Numbered from the stretch's first letter, positions 42,895 through 51,863 are shown. The stretch is 64,000 nucleotides of DNA from LMUY01 sp964244585 (GCA_964244585.1 CAXTJM010000018.1:5086-69085), one strand, 5' to 3'. Notes: generated by a model not told the origin, from the sequence alone. Translations and numbers: made by a program.

Positions 42895-43733
42895 TTGGCG
42901 GCGTCCAGCCCGGCTGTACGGCCCATCGGGAGGGTTCCCATGGTCTGGCCACCGATATGGAACGCTTCGCCGACGGCGGCATTCGGGGCGGAGACCAGCC
43001 CGGCCTGGGCCATGGCCATCGCCAGGTAGTATCGCACCGCCTCGAGCGGAGTGAGGCCGAACGCCTTCAGCGAGATCAACTGCCGCATGCGCTCGTCCTT
43101 CGGCAGCACCAGGATCTTCAGGTCGTTCAGCATGATGCCGTAGACCTTCAGGAATTCGGTCAGATGGGCTTTGACGCTGTCGCGCAGCTCCCCGATGCGC
43201 TCGTTGATCGATTCCAGCGGCGTGACCTGGATGACCTGGTTGATCGCCTGCTCAATCGCCGGCCCGGCATAGGCCGAAATCTCGTCCGTGTTGATGACAG
43301 AGCCATTGAACGGCAGGTGCTGGATGAGGTCGAGCGCCTCCTGCTTGGTGTCGATGTGGATGTAATAATCCGCCTGCCACGACACCTCCGCCATTTCCGA
43401 CGTCGTCGCCGTGCCGACGCTCTTCACCAGCAGCTTGGACCGGTTGATGTAGATGACTTCGTAGACCCAAGGGGACGAACCGCCGAAGAACCCCTGCGAG
43501 ATGGAGCCGAACAGCGGCTTGTCGGGGGTGACGAGCGGATACTGCCCGGTCTCGTAGACCTGGAGGATGGCGCCGCGGCTCTTCAGCACGCAGAAATGGT
43601 TGCTCTCGACCGTCAGCAGCGAGCCGGAGACGATGTTCTGGTCGTCCATCATCTTCAAGGCGACATTGCTGGTGCCGAGAAGGTCGACCCCACGGCTGTC
43701 CAACGCCGTGATCACGCTTCTCGTCATCGCCAT
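42891..43733 (-). CDS. SPFH/Band 7 domain protein
   Basis: 280 residues. The SPFH core (about 25-220) includes GSLLTVESNHFCVLKSRGAILQVYETGQYPL, here a few short pieces: ESNHFCVLKSRG, VYETGQYPL and TPDKPLFG, and the helix DSVKAHLTEFLKVYGIMLNDLKI. The C-terminus is Gly/Met-rich. There is no transmembrane anchor. It resembles YdjI/virion-core type SPFH proteins that recruit partners to membranes. It overlaps the unknown protein gene. Confidence 0.72.
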   Translation of the reverse strand: MAMTRSVITALDSRGVDLLGTSNVALKMMDDQNIVSGSLLTVESNHFCVLKSRGAILQVYETGQYPLVTPDKPLFGSISQGFFGGSSPWVYEVIYINRSKLLVKSVGTATTSEMAEVSWQADYYIHIDTKQEALDLIQHLPFNGSVINTDEISAYAGPAIEQAINQVIQVTPLESINERIGELRDSVKAHLTEFLKVYGIMLNDLKILVLPKDERMRQLISLKAFGLTPLEAVRYYLAMAMAQAGLVSAPNAAVGEAFHIGGQTMGTLPMGRTAGLDAAK

Positions 43734-43822
43734 GGTGCAGCCTTTCGAATGCCGTTTGTGGCAGGCATGACACGGTAATCCTGCACCTCCGGCTGCGCCA
43801 GCCAGCCGTCACGGCAGGCCGC

Positions 43823-44599
43823 CTATCGTGCGACGAGGGCCAACACGCGGCACGGACTGCCGGAGCCGGCGGCGATCTTCAGCGGCGGCGTGATCAGCAG
43901 CGCGCCCGTGACGGGCAACTGGTCCAAATTGGCCAGGCTGGCCAGACCGAACTTGCCGGCGCCGTGCATGATGGTGTGACAGGGGAACGCCGGGTCGAAG
44001 CTGTGCGCCGCACCGGCATCCGTGCCGACGCATTCCGTGCCGAAACCGGCCACGTCGCGTTCCAGCGCCAGGAAGCGCACGCACTCCGCGTCCGGGCCCG
44101 GCGTCTGCGGCCCGGCGGCACCGATGTTCAGGAACGCCTCGCCGGTCCGCTTGGACCAGCCGGAGCGCAGCAGCAGCCAGGCCCCGGCAGGCACCCGGCC
44201 GTGCTCGCCTTCCCATTGCTGCATCCGCGCCCGCGTCAGCAGGAAGCCGGCATCGGCGGCACACTCCGCCTCCACATCCACGACGCAAGCCGGGGCGACC
44301 AGGCGGCCGGGCGGGATGGTGTCCGTCGTGTTGTCCGGCTGCTCACGCCCGCTGATCCAATGCACGGGAGCGTCGAAATGCGTGCCGGTGTGCTCACCCA
44401 GGCTGATGTCGTTCCAGTACCAGCCCGGCCCGGCCTCGTCATAGGCGGAGATGCGGGTCATCCGGAACGGCGAGGATTGCGCGAAGGGCGGCGGCAGGCC
44501 GATCACCGGCGTATCGGGCGACAGCGGCTGGGACAGATCGACCACGCGGACGGACCCGGAGGCGAGTGCCCCGATCAACGAGGACAGCACGTCGGCCAT
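43823..44599 (-). CDS. Cyclase family protein (kynurenine formamidase-like)
   Basis: 258 residues. The metal site H70-TGT-H74-FD76-APVH80 is the cyclase/KynB signature. DLSQPLSPDTPVIG at the start and LLRSGW are family features. Possible reactions are hydrolysis of N-formylkynurenine or of another amide/lactone. Tryptophan pathway genes are not seen here. The ATG at 44599 is used. It is divergent from an aldolase-family gene across a gap holding a large inverted repeat. Confidence 0.83.
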   Translation of the reverse strand: MADVLSSLIGALASGSVRVVDLSQPLSPDTPVIGLPPPFAQSSPFRMTRISAYDEAGPGWYWNDISLGEHTGTHFDAPVHWISGREQPDNTTDTIPPGRLVAPACVVDVEAECAADAGFLLTRARMQQWEGEHGRVPAGAWLLLRSGWSKRTGEAFLNIGAAGPQTPGPDAECVRFLALERDVAGFGTECVGTDAGAAHSFDPAFPCHTIMHGAGKFGLASLANLDQLPVTGALLITPPLKIAAGSGSPCRVLALVAR

Positions 44600-44629
44600 A
44601 TCCACTCTCCGCTCTGACGGGTGCCAGCT

Positions 44630-44667
44630 TGGAACAAGATGCTTTAGGTGTGAAGCAGTTTCTTCCA
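44630..44667. promoter_or_regulatory. 38-bp imperfect palindrome between divergent genes
   Basis: TGGAA and GCTT (44630-44634, 44641-44644) mirror AAGC and TTCCA (44653-44656, 44663-44667). In the 15-base arms 12 positions are complementary, and the centre is 8 bases. It sits between the cyclase gene (minus) and the aldolase gene (plus), so one regulator could control both. Function is inferred. Confidence 0.45.
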
Positions 44668-44726
44668 GAGGCGATACCGACGTGCTTAACTGCGGCCACC
44701 ATATCCGCCGCCATCCGGAGTGTCCC

Positions 44727-45494
44727 ATGAACGAAGTGTCGCCGTTGCACATCCCCGCCGGGCATCGCTGGAGCGATGCGGAATGGGCGCTGCGGGTCCA
44801 GCTGGCCGAGTGTTACCACGCCATCGATTACCTCGGCTGGACCGAGATGATGATCTTCAACCACATCTCCGTACGGCTGCCTGGCGATCAGACGCACTAC
44901 CTGGTGAACCCGTTCGGGCTGACCTACGACGAGGTCACGCCGAAGAACCTGCTGAAGGTCGATCTGGCCGGCAACCTGGTCGAGCCGTCCGAGTACAAGG
45001 CCAACCCCGCCGGCTTCGCCCTGCACAGCGCCATCCACGGCGCACGGCACGACGCGCATTGCGTGATCCACACCCACACCAATGCCGTGTCGGCCATCGC
45101 GCTCAAACAGGGCGGCCTGGGGCACGACGATTTCTACGGCGCGCAACTGTTCGGCCGGGTGGGCTACCATCCGTTCGAGGGCATCACGCTCTGGGCCGAG
45201 GAAAAGGAGCGCATGCTGGCAAGCCTGGGCGACAAGGACGTGCTGGTGCTGCGCAACCACGGTGTCGCCGTATGCGGGGCGGACATTCCGAAGGCGTTCA
45301 TGCTGCTGTGGACCGTGCAGCGCGCTGCCGAGATCCAGTGCCATGCCGGCATGCTGCCGGGGCCGAACATGGAGATCAGCGACACGGTGCGCCAGCATTG
45401 CGCCGACACGGCGGCGCGGCTGGTGGGGGCGGATGCCTTCGCGACCAAGGTGTTCGACGCCACCGTGCGCAAGATGCGCGCGGCGCGGGGATAG
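44727..45494 (+). CDS. Class II aldolase/adducin family protein
   Basis: 255 residues. H115-T-H117 and the later RNHG supply the metal-binding His residues of class II aldolases/epimerases; Glu is likely in the DDFYGAQ-H region. Reactions in the family include fuculose-phosphate and 3-oxo-tetronate 4-phosphate chemistry and decarboxylation. GGAG before the ATG supports the start. A second family member is encoded convergently right after it, with no bases between the stops. Confidence 0.87.
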   Translation: MNEVSPLHIPAGHRWSDAEWALRVQLAECYHAIDYLGWTEMMIFNHISVRLPGDQTHYLVNPFGLTYDEVTPKNLLKVDLAGNLVEPSEYKANPAGFALHSAIHGARHDAHCVIHTHTNAVSAIALKQGGLGHDDFYGAQLFGRVGYHPFEGITLWAEEKERMLASLGDKDVLVLRNHGVAVCGADIPKAFMLLWTVQRAAEIQCHAGMLPGPNMEISDTVRQHCADTAARLVGADAFATKVFDATVRKMRAARG

Positions 45495-46268
45495 TCAGTC
45501 CGCGAAGGCGGGCTCTTCGCGCAGCAGCACCCGCTTGATGCTCTCCAGATGCAGCCGGGCGCCCTCGCCATCCGCCTGGCGCATCTGGCGGGCGGTCGCC
45601 TCGGCCATGGCAGGGGAGACCGGCTTCAATGTACGGCCGCTGCTCTCGGCCAGCCACTGCGCCTGGGCGGCTCGTTCCAGGTAGTAGAGATCGTCCCAGG
45701 CCGCCGCGATGGATGGGCCGGTCACCAGCACGCCGTGGTTGCGCATGAAGGCGATGTCGGCGTCTCCCATGGCGGCGGCGATGCGGTCCCCCTCCGTGCC
45801 GTCGAGCGCCAGGCCGTTATAGTCCTCGTCCACAACGGTGCGGCCGTAGAATTTCAGCGCGGTCTGCCCGGCCCAGACCAGCGGCGGACCCTCCAACATC
45901 GCGAGCGCGGTCGCATACGGCATGTGGGTGTGGAACGCCGCCGCCGCCCGCGGATTGCGCATGTGCAGGCGGGCATGGATGAAGAACGCCGTTGCCTCCG
46001 GCACGCCCTCGCCGGCCACCACACCGCCCTCGAAGTCGCAGACCAACAGGCGGGATGCCGTGATCTCCCCGAACGCCCAGCCATAAGGGTTGACCAGGAA
46101 CAGGTCCGGCCGGCCCGGCACGACGGCGGAGAAGTGGTTGCAGATGCCCTCCTGCAGCCCGAGCCGCGCCGCCATGCGGAAGCACGCGGCCAGGTCGACC
46201 CGCGCCTGCTGCACCGCCGGGTCGTCCAGCGTGCTGTTGCGGCGGATAGCGGGGAGCGATTGTGCCAT
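45495..46268 (-). CDS. Class II aldolase/adducin family protein (second)
   Basis: 257 residues. H113-T-H115-MPYAT and the later MRNHG give the metal site. Compared with the first family member, its N-terminus is different (LPAIRRNSTLDDPAVQQARVDLAACFRMA) and the overall identity appears low, so it is a separate enzyme rather than a recent copy. It is divergent from the D-2-hydroxyacid dehydrogenase gene across 76 bases. Confidence 0.87.
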   Translation of the reverse strand: MAQSLPAIRRNSTLDDPAVQQARVDLAACFRMAARLGLQEGICNHFSAVVPGRPDLFLVNPYGWAFGEITASRLLVCDFEGGVVAGEGVPEATAFFIHARLHMRNPRAAAAFHTHMPYATALAMLEGPPLVWAGQTALKFYGRTVVDEDYNGLALDGTEGDRIAAAMGDADIAFMRNHGVLVTGPSIAAAWDDLYYLERAAQAQWLAESSGRTLKPVSPAMAEATARQMRQADGEGARLHLESIKRVLLREEPAFAD

Positions 46269-46344
46269 GCGAGCCTCCACCAGCTTGATCCCCGGCACGG
46301 CGTGTGCTCGGGACAGCACCATCCTGCCACCGTTGGGGACCTGC

Positions 46345-47364
46345 ATGCCAACCCTGTTCGTGACCTCGCCCCTGGAACCCGAATACGCCAGGCGCATGGC
46401 CGGCCTGGACTTGCGCCTGACGGTGGTCCACGAGCCGGATCTGCTGCCGGTGCCGCGTTTCCCGGGCGACCATACCGGCGGTCCGTTCACGCGCGACCCG
46501 GCGCAGCAGGCACGATGGCAGGCGAGGCTGGCGGAGGCGGACATCCTGTGGGGCGTTCCCACCCCTGCGGACGCCGCCCACGCCACCCGGTTGCGCTGGA
46601 TCCAGGGCACCAGCACCGGCGTCGGCCCGGCAGCGGCGCGGCTCAACCGGCCGGACGTGCTGGTCACCACCGCCCGCGGCGTGCATGCCCGCCCGCTGGC
46701 GGAGTTCGTGTTCATGGCGTTGCTGGCGCATGTCCGCGACCTGGCGCATTTGCAGGCGGACCAGGCGGCCCATCGCTGGACTCGCGGCTGCGTGGCGGAA
46801 ATCGCGGGCAAGACGCTGGTCATCCTGGGCGCCGGCGACCTGGCCCGCGGCTGCGCCCGCATCGCCCGTGCGCTGGACATGCGGGTGGTCGCCGTAACCC
46901 GCGACCCGGCCCGCGACCGCGACCATGCCGCGTTGTTCGACGCGGTCATACCGGTCACCCAATTGCATGCGGCGATGCGCCAGGCCGACGCCTTCGTCAT
47001 CACCGTCCCGCACACGCCCTTGACCGATCGGATGGTGGACGCCGCGGCGCTGGCCTGCCTGCCGCGTGGCGCCGCCCTGGTGAATATCGGCCGCGGCCTG
47101 GTGATGGACGAGCCGGCGCTGATCGCGGCGCTGCGCTCCGGCCAGGTGGGCTACGCGGCGTTGGACGTCACCGCCATCGAGCCGCTGCCGGCGGACAGCC
47201 CGCTATGGGACATGCCGAACGTGCTGATCAGCCCGCACTCCGCCAGCACGGTGGCAACGGAGAACGGGCAGATCGTCGACATCTTCGCCCATAACCTGCA
47301 ATGCTGGCTGGATGGCCGCGTAGCGGACATGCGCAACCTGCTGGATGTGGCCAGGCTGTATTGA
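46345..47364 (+). CDS. D-2-hydroxyacid dehydrogenase
   Basis: 339 residues. The NAD site is VILGAGDLARGCARIARAL; the catalytic elements include TARGVHARPLAEFVF, NIGRGLVMDEPAL and SPHSAS with the catalytic His. It reduces 2-oxo acids to D-hydroxy acids or oxidises them; the glyoxylate/hydroxypyruvate branch is likely. The ATG at 46345 has GGGGA upstream. Its stop lies 4 bases from the stop of the convergent dehydrogenase gene. Confidence 0.86.
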   Translation: MPTLFVTSPLEPEYARRMAGLDLRLTVVHEPDLLPVPRFPGDHTGGPFTRDPAQQARWQARLAEADILWGVPTPADAAHATRLRWIQGTSTGVGPAAARLNRPDVLVTTARGVHARPLAEFVFMALLAHVRDLAHLQADQAAHRWTRGCVAEIAGKTLVILGAGDLARGCARIARALDMRVVAVTRDPARDRDHAALFDAVIPVTQLHAAMRQADAFVITVPHTPLTDRMVDAAALACLPRGAALVNIGRGLVMDEPALIAALRSGQVGYAALDVTAIEPLPADSPLWDMPNVLISPHSASTVATENGQIVDIFAHNLQCWLDGRVADMRNLLDVARLY

Positions 47365-47368
47365 GCGC

Positions 47369-48160
47369 TCAGCGCTCCCGCGTGTAGTCCATGGCGCAAT
47401 AGGCGCCACCCTGGTGCAGTTCGACGACCGGGTCGTCCGTGACCTTGCCGGTCATGGCGTCGGCGAAGATGTCCGCCGTGTCCTGCGGCACCCAATCCAG
47501 CTCGGCCCGTGCGTCGTCGCGCCACCAGCTTCGGGCATTGGCGGAGTTGCCCCATACGATGCAGCAGCCGGTCCGCTCCGCCTCGATGCAGCGCACCATG
47601 AGCCGGGCGAGGTCGGCATAGGACAGCCAGGTGGCCAGCATCCGCTCATCCACCGGCGCAGGGAAGGACGACCCAATGCGAACGGAGACGTTCTCCACCC
47701 CATGCTTTTCCCAATACAGGCCGCCCATCAGCTCGCCGTAGGCCTTGGACAGGCCGTAGAAGCTGTCCGGCCGCAACGCGCAACCAGCGTCGAGCGGCGT
47801 CTCGCGCGGGTGGAAGCCGATGGCATGGTTGGACGAGGCGAACACCACCCGCGCCTTGGCCATGCGCGCCGCCTCGTAGACGGTGTGCAGGCCGACGATG
47901 TTGGGCCCCAGCACCGTCTCGAACGGCTTTTCCGTCGACACTCCGCCGAAATGCAGGATGGTGCGGCAGCCTGCCGCAAGCGCGGCGATGGCCGGACCAT
48001 CGGCCAGGTCGGCCTGGATGAAGGCAGCGCCCGGCGGGAGCGTATCCGGAAACGCCGCGATATCGGTGAGGCGCAGGGTATAGCCTGCCTCCCCCAGGAT
48101 GCGGGTGAGTTGGCGGCCAAGCCCGCCCGAGGCGCCCGTGAGCAGAACCGGTGCCGTCAT
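47369..48160 (-). CDS. udh: NAD-dependent epimerase/dehydratase, probable uronate dehydrogenase
   Basis: 263 residues, a short-chain extended fold: TGASGGLGRQL, VFASSNHAIGFHPR with the catalytic Ser/Thr region, and Y-G-L-S-K (YxxxK). The SSNH-IGFHPR stretch is typical of uronate dehydrogenases, which oxidise galacturonate or glucuronate to the lactone. It supports the view that this part of the window handles sugar acids. Start 48160, 7 bases from the rarA stop. Confidence 0.8.
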   Translation of the reverse strand: MTAPVLLTGASGGLGRQLTRILGEAGYTLRLTDIAAFPDTLPPGAAFIQADLADGPAIAALAAGCRTILHFGGVSTEKPFETVLGPNIVGLHTVYEAARMAKARVVFASSNHAIGFHPRETPLDAGCALRPDSFYGLSKAYGELMGGLYWEKHGVENVSVRIGSSFPAPVDERMLATWLSYADLARLMVRCIEAERTGCCIVWGNSANARSWWRDDARAELDWVPQDTADIFADAMTGKVTDDPVVELHQGGAYCAMDYTRER

Positions 48161-48167
48161 GGTGATT

Positions 48168-49475
48168 TCATTCCCCTCGCCTGCGCGCCTTCAGCATGGC
48201 CCAGTAGTCCAGCCGCTTGCGGATGTCGCGTTCAAACCCGCGTTCGTTGGGCTGGTAGAAACCCGGCTCCTGCCGTTGCGCCAGCGCCTCCGGCAAGAAC
48301 TCCTGCGCACCGTAGGCATCCGGCTCGTCATGGTCGTATCGATACCCGGCATGATAGCCCATTTCGCGCATCAGCGCGGTCGGCGCATTCAGGATGTTCA
48401 GCGGTGGCGGCAGGTCGGACGTGCGCTCCGCCACGCCGAGCGCCTGCATGAAGCCGAGATAGGACGCGTTGCTCTTCGGCGCCGTGGCCACGTAGGTGAC
48501 CGCCTGCGCCATGAACAGCCGGGCTTCCGGCCATCCCACGCGCTCATAGGCGTCCCACGCCATCAGGACCTGCACCATGGCCTGCGGATCGGCCATGCCC
48601 ACGTCCTCGGAAGCGGCGCAGACCAGGCGGCGGAACACCGTCTCCGGTGCTTCGCCGGCCACCATCATCCGGGCGGCGTAGTACAGCGCCGCGTTCACGT
48701 CCGAGCCGCGCAGCGATTTGTGGAAGGCGCTGAGCAGGTCGTAATGCCCATCCCCGGCCTTGTCATGGACCGCCACGCGCCGTTGCAACACCTGCGCCAG
48801 CCCGGCCATGTCGAGCGGTGCGGCGGCGGCAAGCGTCTCCAGCTGTTCGGCCATGTTGAGCAGGTAGCGACCATCGCCGCCGGCCATGGCGATCATCGCC
48901 TGGCGCGCGTCCGGCTGCAGCGGCAGGTCGTGGCCGACATGGGCCTCCGCCCGGCGCAGCAACTGCTCCAGCGCCGCTTCGTCCAGGCGCCGCAGCACGA
49001 AGACCCGGCAGCGCGACAGCAGTGCGCCGTTCAACTCGAACGAGGGGTTCTCGGTCGTGGCACCCACCAGGATGATGGTGCCGTCTTCCACCACGGGCAG
49101 GAAGCTATCCTGCTGCCCGCGGTTGAACCGGTGGATTTCGTCACAGAACAGCAGCGTGCCGCCACCCGCCTCGCGCCGTCGCCGTGCGGCATCCCACAGC
49201 TTGCGCAGGTCTGCCACGCCGCTTTGGATCGCGCTAATCGCCTCGAAATGCAGTTCGGTCTGCCGGGCCAGGAGACGGGCGATGGTGGTCTTCCCCGTGC
49301 CCGGCGGTCCCCACAGGATCATGGAGGAAAGGGCACGGCCCGCGACCATGCGGCCCAGCGGCGCGTCCGCCGCCAGCAGATGCCGCTGTCCTACGACATC
49401 CGCGATGTCGGCCGGGCGCAGCCGGTCGGCCAGTGGCCGGGTATCCTGGTCGGAAAACAGCGATGGCGCCGCCAC
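48168..49475 (-). CDS. rarA: Replication-associated recombination protein A (RarA/MgsA)
   Basis: 435 residues. Walker A is GPPGTGKT (56-63), Walker B LFCDEIHRFN (D112, E113); sensor 1 GATTENPSFELN and the C-terminal tetramerisation region ending YLDYWAMLKARR are typical. A clamp-loader-like ATPase acting at stalled forks. The start MAAPSLFSDQ is family-like. It is 9 bases after a small secreted protein gene. Confidence 0.95.
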   Translation of the reverse strand: MAAPSLFSDQDTRPLADRLRPADIADVVGQRHLLAADAPLGRMVAGRALSSMILWGPPGTGKTTIARLLARQTELHFEAISAIQSGVADLRKLWDAARRRREAGGGTLLFCDEIHRFNRGQQDSFLPVVEDGTIILVGATTENPSFELNGALLSRCRVFVLRRLDEAALEQLLRRAEAHVGHDLPLQPDARQAMIAMAGGDGRYLLNMAEQLETLAAAAPLDMAGLAQVLQRRVAVHDKAGDGHYDLLSAFHKSLRGSDVNAALYYAARMMVAGEAPETVFRRLVCAASEDVGMADPQAMVQVLMAWDAYERVGWPEARLFMAQAVTYVATAPKSNASYLGFMQALGVAERTSDLPPPLNILNAPTALMREMGYHAGYRYDHDEPDAYGAQEFLPEALAQRQEPGFYQPNERGFERDIRKRLDYWAMLKARRRGE

Positions 49476-49484
49476 GCGCCCGTC

Positions 49485-49946
49485 TCAGGAAATGGCGGCG
49501 GTGCAGGCCGGACCTTGATGCACCGTTGCGACCGCCCGATCCGTCTCATCCTCCAGGGTGAACAGAACGTCGCCCAAGGTCAGCGCAGCCAACCGTGCGT
49601 TGTCATACCCGTCCAATGTGCCGCCATTGTCGATCGGGTGGGTGGATGGCGCGCCGTTCGCGCCCTGCTTCAGCAGCTTGCCGCACAGGGTGAAGCCGAG
49701 TTGCGACTGCAGGGGGATGGTGGCAACGAAACTGTCGTCGGGATGGCCGACATAGACGTGCAACGTACCGGCCAGCACGCCTGCGAAGTAGACCGCGATG
49801 GTTTCTTCCTGTTGCTCGCTACCCAGATGATCGATGACCGTGACGGTCGTGCGACGCAAACTAGGGCCCGGTGGCGGCTGCGCCGCGGCGTTGCCGGCCA
49901 GCGCCATCCCGGCCGCGACGAGCGCCGCGCGACCGGGATGGCGCAT
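49485..49946 (-). CDS. Small secreted protein of unknown function
   Basis: 153 residues with a signal peptide (ALVAAGMALAGNAAA, cleavage near residue 23). The rest looks beta-rich, with TVTVIDHLGSEQQEETIAVYFAGVLAGT, given here as TVIDHLGS and AVYFAGVLAGTLHVYVGHPDD, and contains Cys residues that could pair. No family recognised. It starts 4 bases after the rplQ stop, so it is probably transcribed as the tail of the ribosomal operon, followed by rarA. Confidence 0.6.
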   Translation of the reverse strand: MRHPGRAALVAAGMALAGNAAAQPPPGPSLRRTTVTVIDHLGSEQQEETIAVYFAGVLAGTLHVYVGHPDDSFVATIPLQSQLGFTLCGKLLKQGANGAPSTHPIDNGGTLDGYDNARLAALTLGDVLFTLEDETDRAVATVHQGPACTAAIS

Positions 49947-49950
49947 CGCG

Positions 49951-50367
49951 TCAGGCTGCCTGGTCGGCCAACTCGGGGCGGGGACCGCTATCCTGCCCCT
50001 TGGCTGCCGGATCACGCTCCACCAATTCGATCACTGCCATGTCGGCGGCATCGCCGTAGCGCATCCCCGCCTTCAGGACGCGCGTGTAGCCGCCGGGCCG
50101 TGCTTTGTAGCGGGTCGCCAGCGCATCGAACAGCTTGGCGACGATCTTTTCGTCCCGCAACTGTGCATAGGCCTGGCGGCGCGCATGCAGCCCGCCGCGT
50201 TTACCAAGGGTGATCAGCTTTTCCGCCACGGGCCGCAGTTCCTTGGCCTTCGGCAGTGTGGTGGTGATCTGTTCGTGCTTCAGCAACGCGACGGCCATGT
50301 TGCGGAACATGGCGAAGCGGTGGCTGGTCGTAACACTGAGCTTGCGGCCGCTCACACCATGACGCAT
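49951..50367 (-). CDS. rplQ: 50S ribosomal protein L17
   Basis: 138 residues: MRHGVSGRKLSVTTSHR is the L17 start, with an acidic/Gln tail beyond the core. Last gene of the alpha operon, 12 bases after rpoA. Confidence 0.97.
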   Translation of the reverse strand: MRHGVSGRKLSVTTSHRFAMFRNMAVALLKHEQITTTLPKAKELRPVAEKLITLGKRGGLHARRQAYAQLRDEKIVAKLFDALATRYKARPGGYTRVLKAGMRYGDAADMAVIELVERDPAAKGQDSGPRPELADQAA

Positions 50368-50379
50368 CTGCTTGCTTCC

Positions 50380-51414
50380 TTAAAAAGGCTCGTCCAGCCG
50401 CTTGGCCAGGTCTTCAATGTTCTCAGGCGGCCAGCCCGGAACGGTGATGCCGAGGGTGAGGCCCATATTGGTCAACACCTCCTTGATCTCGTTCAGCGAC
50501 TTGCGGCCGAAGTTTGGCGTCCGGAGCATCTCTTGCTCGGATTTCTGCACCAGGTCGCCGATATAGACGATATTGTCGTTCTTCAGGCAGTTCGCCGAAC
50601 GAACCGATAGCTCCAACTCGTCCACCTTGCGCAACAGGTTGCGGTTGAACGGCAGGTCGTCATGATGCTCCTCCGCGCGAAGCTGCTGTGGCTCATCGAA
50701 ATTGATGAACAACTGCAACTGGTCCTGCAAGATGCGCGCGGCCAACGCCACGGCATCTTCCGGGGTGACCGCCCCGTTGGTCTCCACCGAAAGCAGCAGC
50801 TTGTCGAAGTTGGTCAGGTTGCCGACGCGCGTGGGCTCCACTCGGTAGGACACCCGGCGGACCGGGGAATAGATGCTGTCCACGGGAATGAGCCCGATCG
50901 GCGCGTCTTCCGGTCGGTTGCTGCTGGCGGGTTCGTACCCCTTGCCCAGGTTGACCGTGAATTCCATCCCGAGCTTCACGCCATCGTCTAGCGTGCACAG
51001 CACAAGTTCGGGGTTCATGATGTCGATGTCGTGCCCGGCCTGGATCTGGCCGGCCTTCACCTCGCCGGGCCCGGTGGCGGTGAGCACCATGCGCTTCGGG
51101 CCGTCGCCATGCATGCGCAACGCCAATTGCTTCACGTTCAACACGATGTCGGTCACGTCTTCCCGAACGCCCGCAATGGTGCTGAACTCATGCAGCACGC
51201 CATCGATCTGCACGGCGGTAACGGCGGCGCCTTGCAGGGAGGACAGCAGAATGCGTCGAATGGCGTTGCCGAGGGTCATGCCGAAGCCACGCTCCAGCGG
51301 CTCTGCCACGACCAGGGCAGTGCGTGACGGGTCCGAACCCGGCTCGAATTCCAACTTCTCCGGTTTGATCAGCGACTGCCAATTGCGCTGCATGACCAAT
51401 GTGTCGTTTCTCAT
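50380..51414 (-). CDS. rpoA: DNA-directed RNA polymerase subunit alpha
   Basis: 344 residues from the ATG at 51414. The N-terminal dimerisation domain contains EPLERGFGMTLGNAIRRILLSSLQGAAVT; the C-terminal domain (about 262-325) has LRKVDELELSVRSANCLKNDNI and the DNA-binding FGRKSLNEIKE. Alternative starts are TTG at 51399 (gives MVMQRNWQ, with GAGAA 8 bases before) and ATG at 51393. Relatives begin near MLQRNWQ, so the true start may be one of these. It lies 59 bases after rpsK. Confidence 0.96.
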   Translation of the reverse strand: MRNDTLVMQRNWQSLIKPEKLEFEPGSDPSRTALVVAEPLERGFGMTLGNAIRRILLSSLQGAAVTAVQIDGVLHEFSTIAGVREDVTDIVLNVKQLALRMHGDGPKRMVLTATGPGEVKAGQIQAGHDIDIMNPELVLCTLDDGVKLGMEFTVNLGKGYEPASSNRPEDAPIGLIPVDSIYSPVRRVSYRVEPTRVGNLTNFDKLLLSVETNGAVTPEDAVALAARILQDQLQLFINFDEPQQLRAEEHHDDLPFNRNLLRKVDELELSVRSANCLKNDNIVYIGDLVQKSEQEMLRTPNFGRKSLNEIKEVLTNMGLTLGITVPGWPPENIEDLAKRLDEPF

Positions 51415-51473
51415 GTCAATTCGGGCCCGCGTCATGGACGCGGGACCCGCCTTTCATCGAATGCGGTCCGGAT

Positions 51474-51863
51474 TTAGACGCGGCGACGCTTGCGCGGGCG
51501 GCATCCATTATGCGGGATCGGCGTCAGATCGCGGATCTGGGTAATGGAGAAGCCAACCGTCTGGAGCGCGCGCAACGCACTTTCGCGACCGGACCCCGGG
51601 CCGTTCACCTCGATCTCTAACGTCTCCATGCCATGCTCACGTGCCTTCCGGCCGGCATCCTCTGCGGCCACCTGAGCAGCGTAAGGCGTGGATTTGCGGC
51701 TTCCCTTGAACCCGCCCATCCCGGCGGACGACCATGCGATCGTGTTGCCCTGGGCGTCCGTAATGGTGACCATGGTGTTGTTGAACGTCGCATTCACGTG
51801 CGCGACGCCGGAGATGATGTTCTTGCGCTCCTTGCGACGGGGACGCGCTGGGGCTTTCGCCAT
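51474..51863 (-). CDS. rpsK: 30S ribosomal protein S11
   Basis: 129 residues; NVTATFNNT-type segment (VNATFNNTMVTITDAQGN), GFKGSRKSTPYAAQ and the C-terminal PIPHNGCRPRKRRRV are typical. It is placed 43 bases after rpsM in the alpha operon. Confidence 0.97.
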   Translation of the reverse strand: MAKAPARPRRKERKNIISGVAHVNATFNNTMVTITDAQGNTIAWSSAGMGGFKGSRKSTPYAAQVAAEDAGRKAREHGMETLEIEVNGPGSGRESALRALQTVGFSITQIRDLTPIPHNGCRPRKRRRV

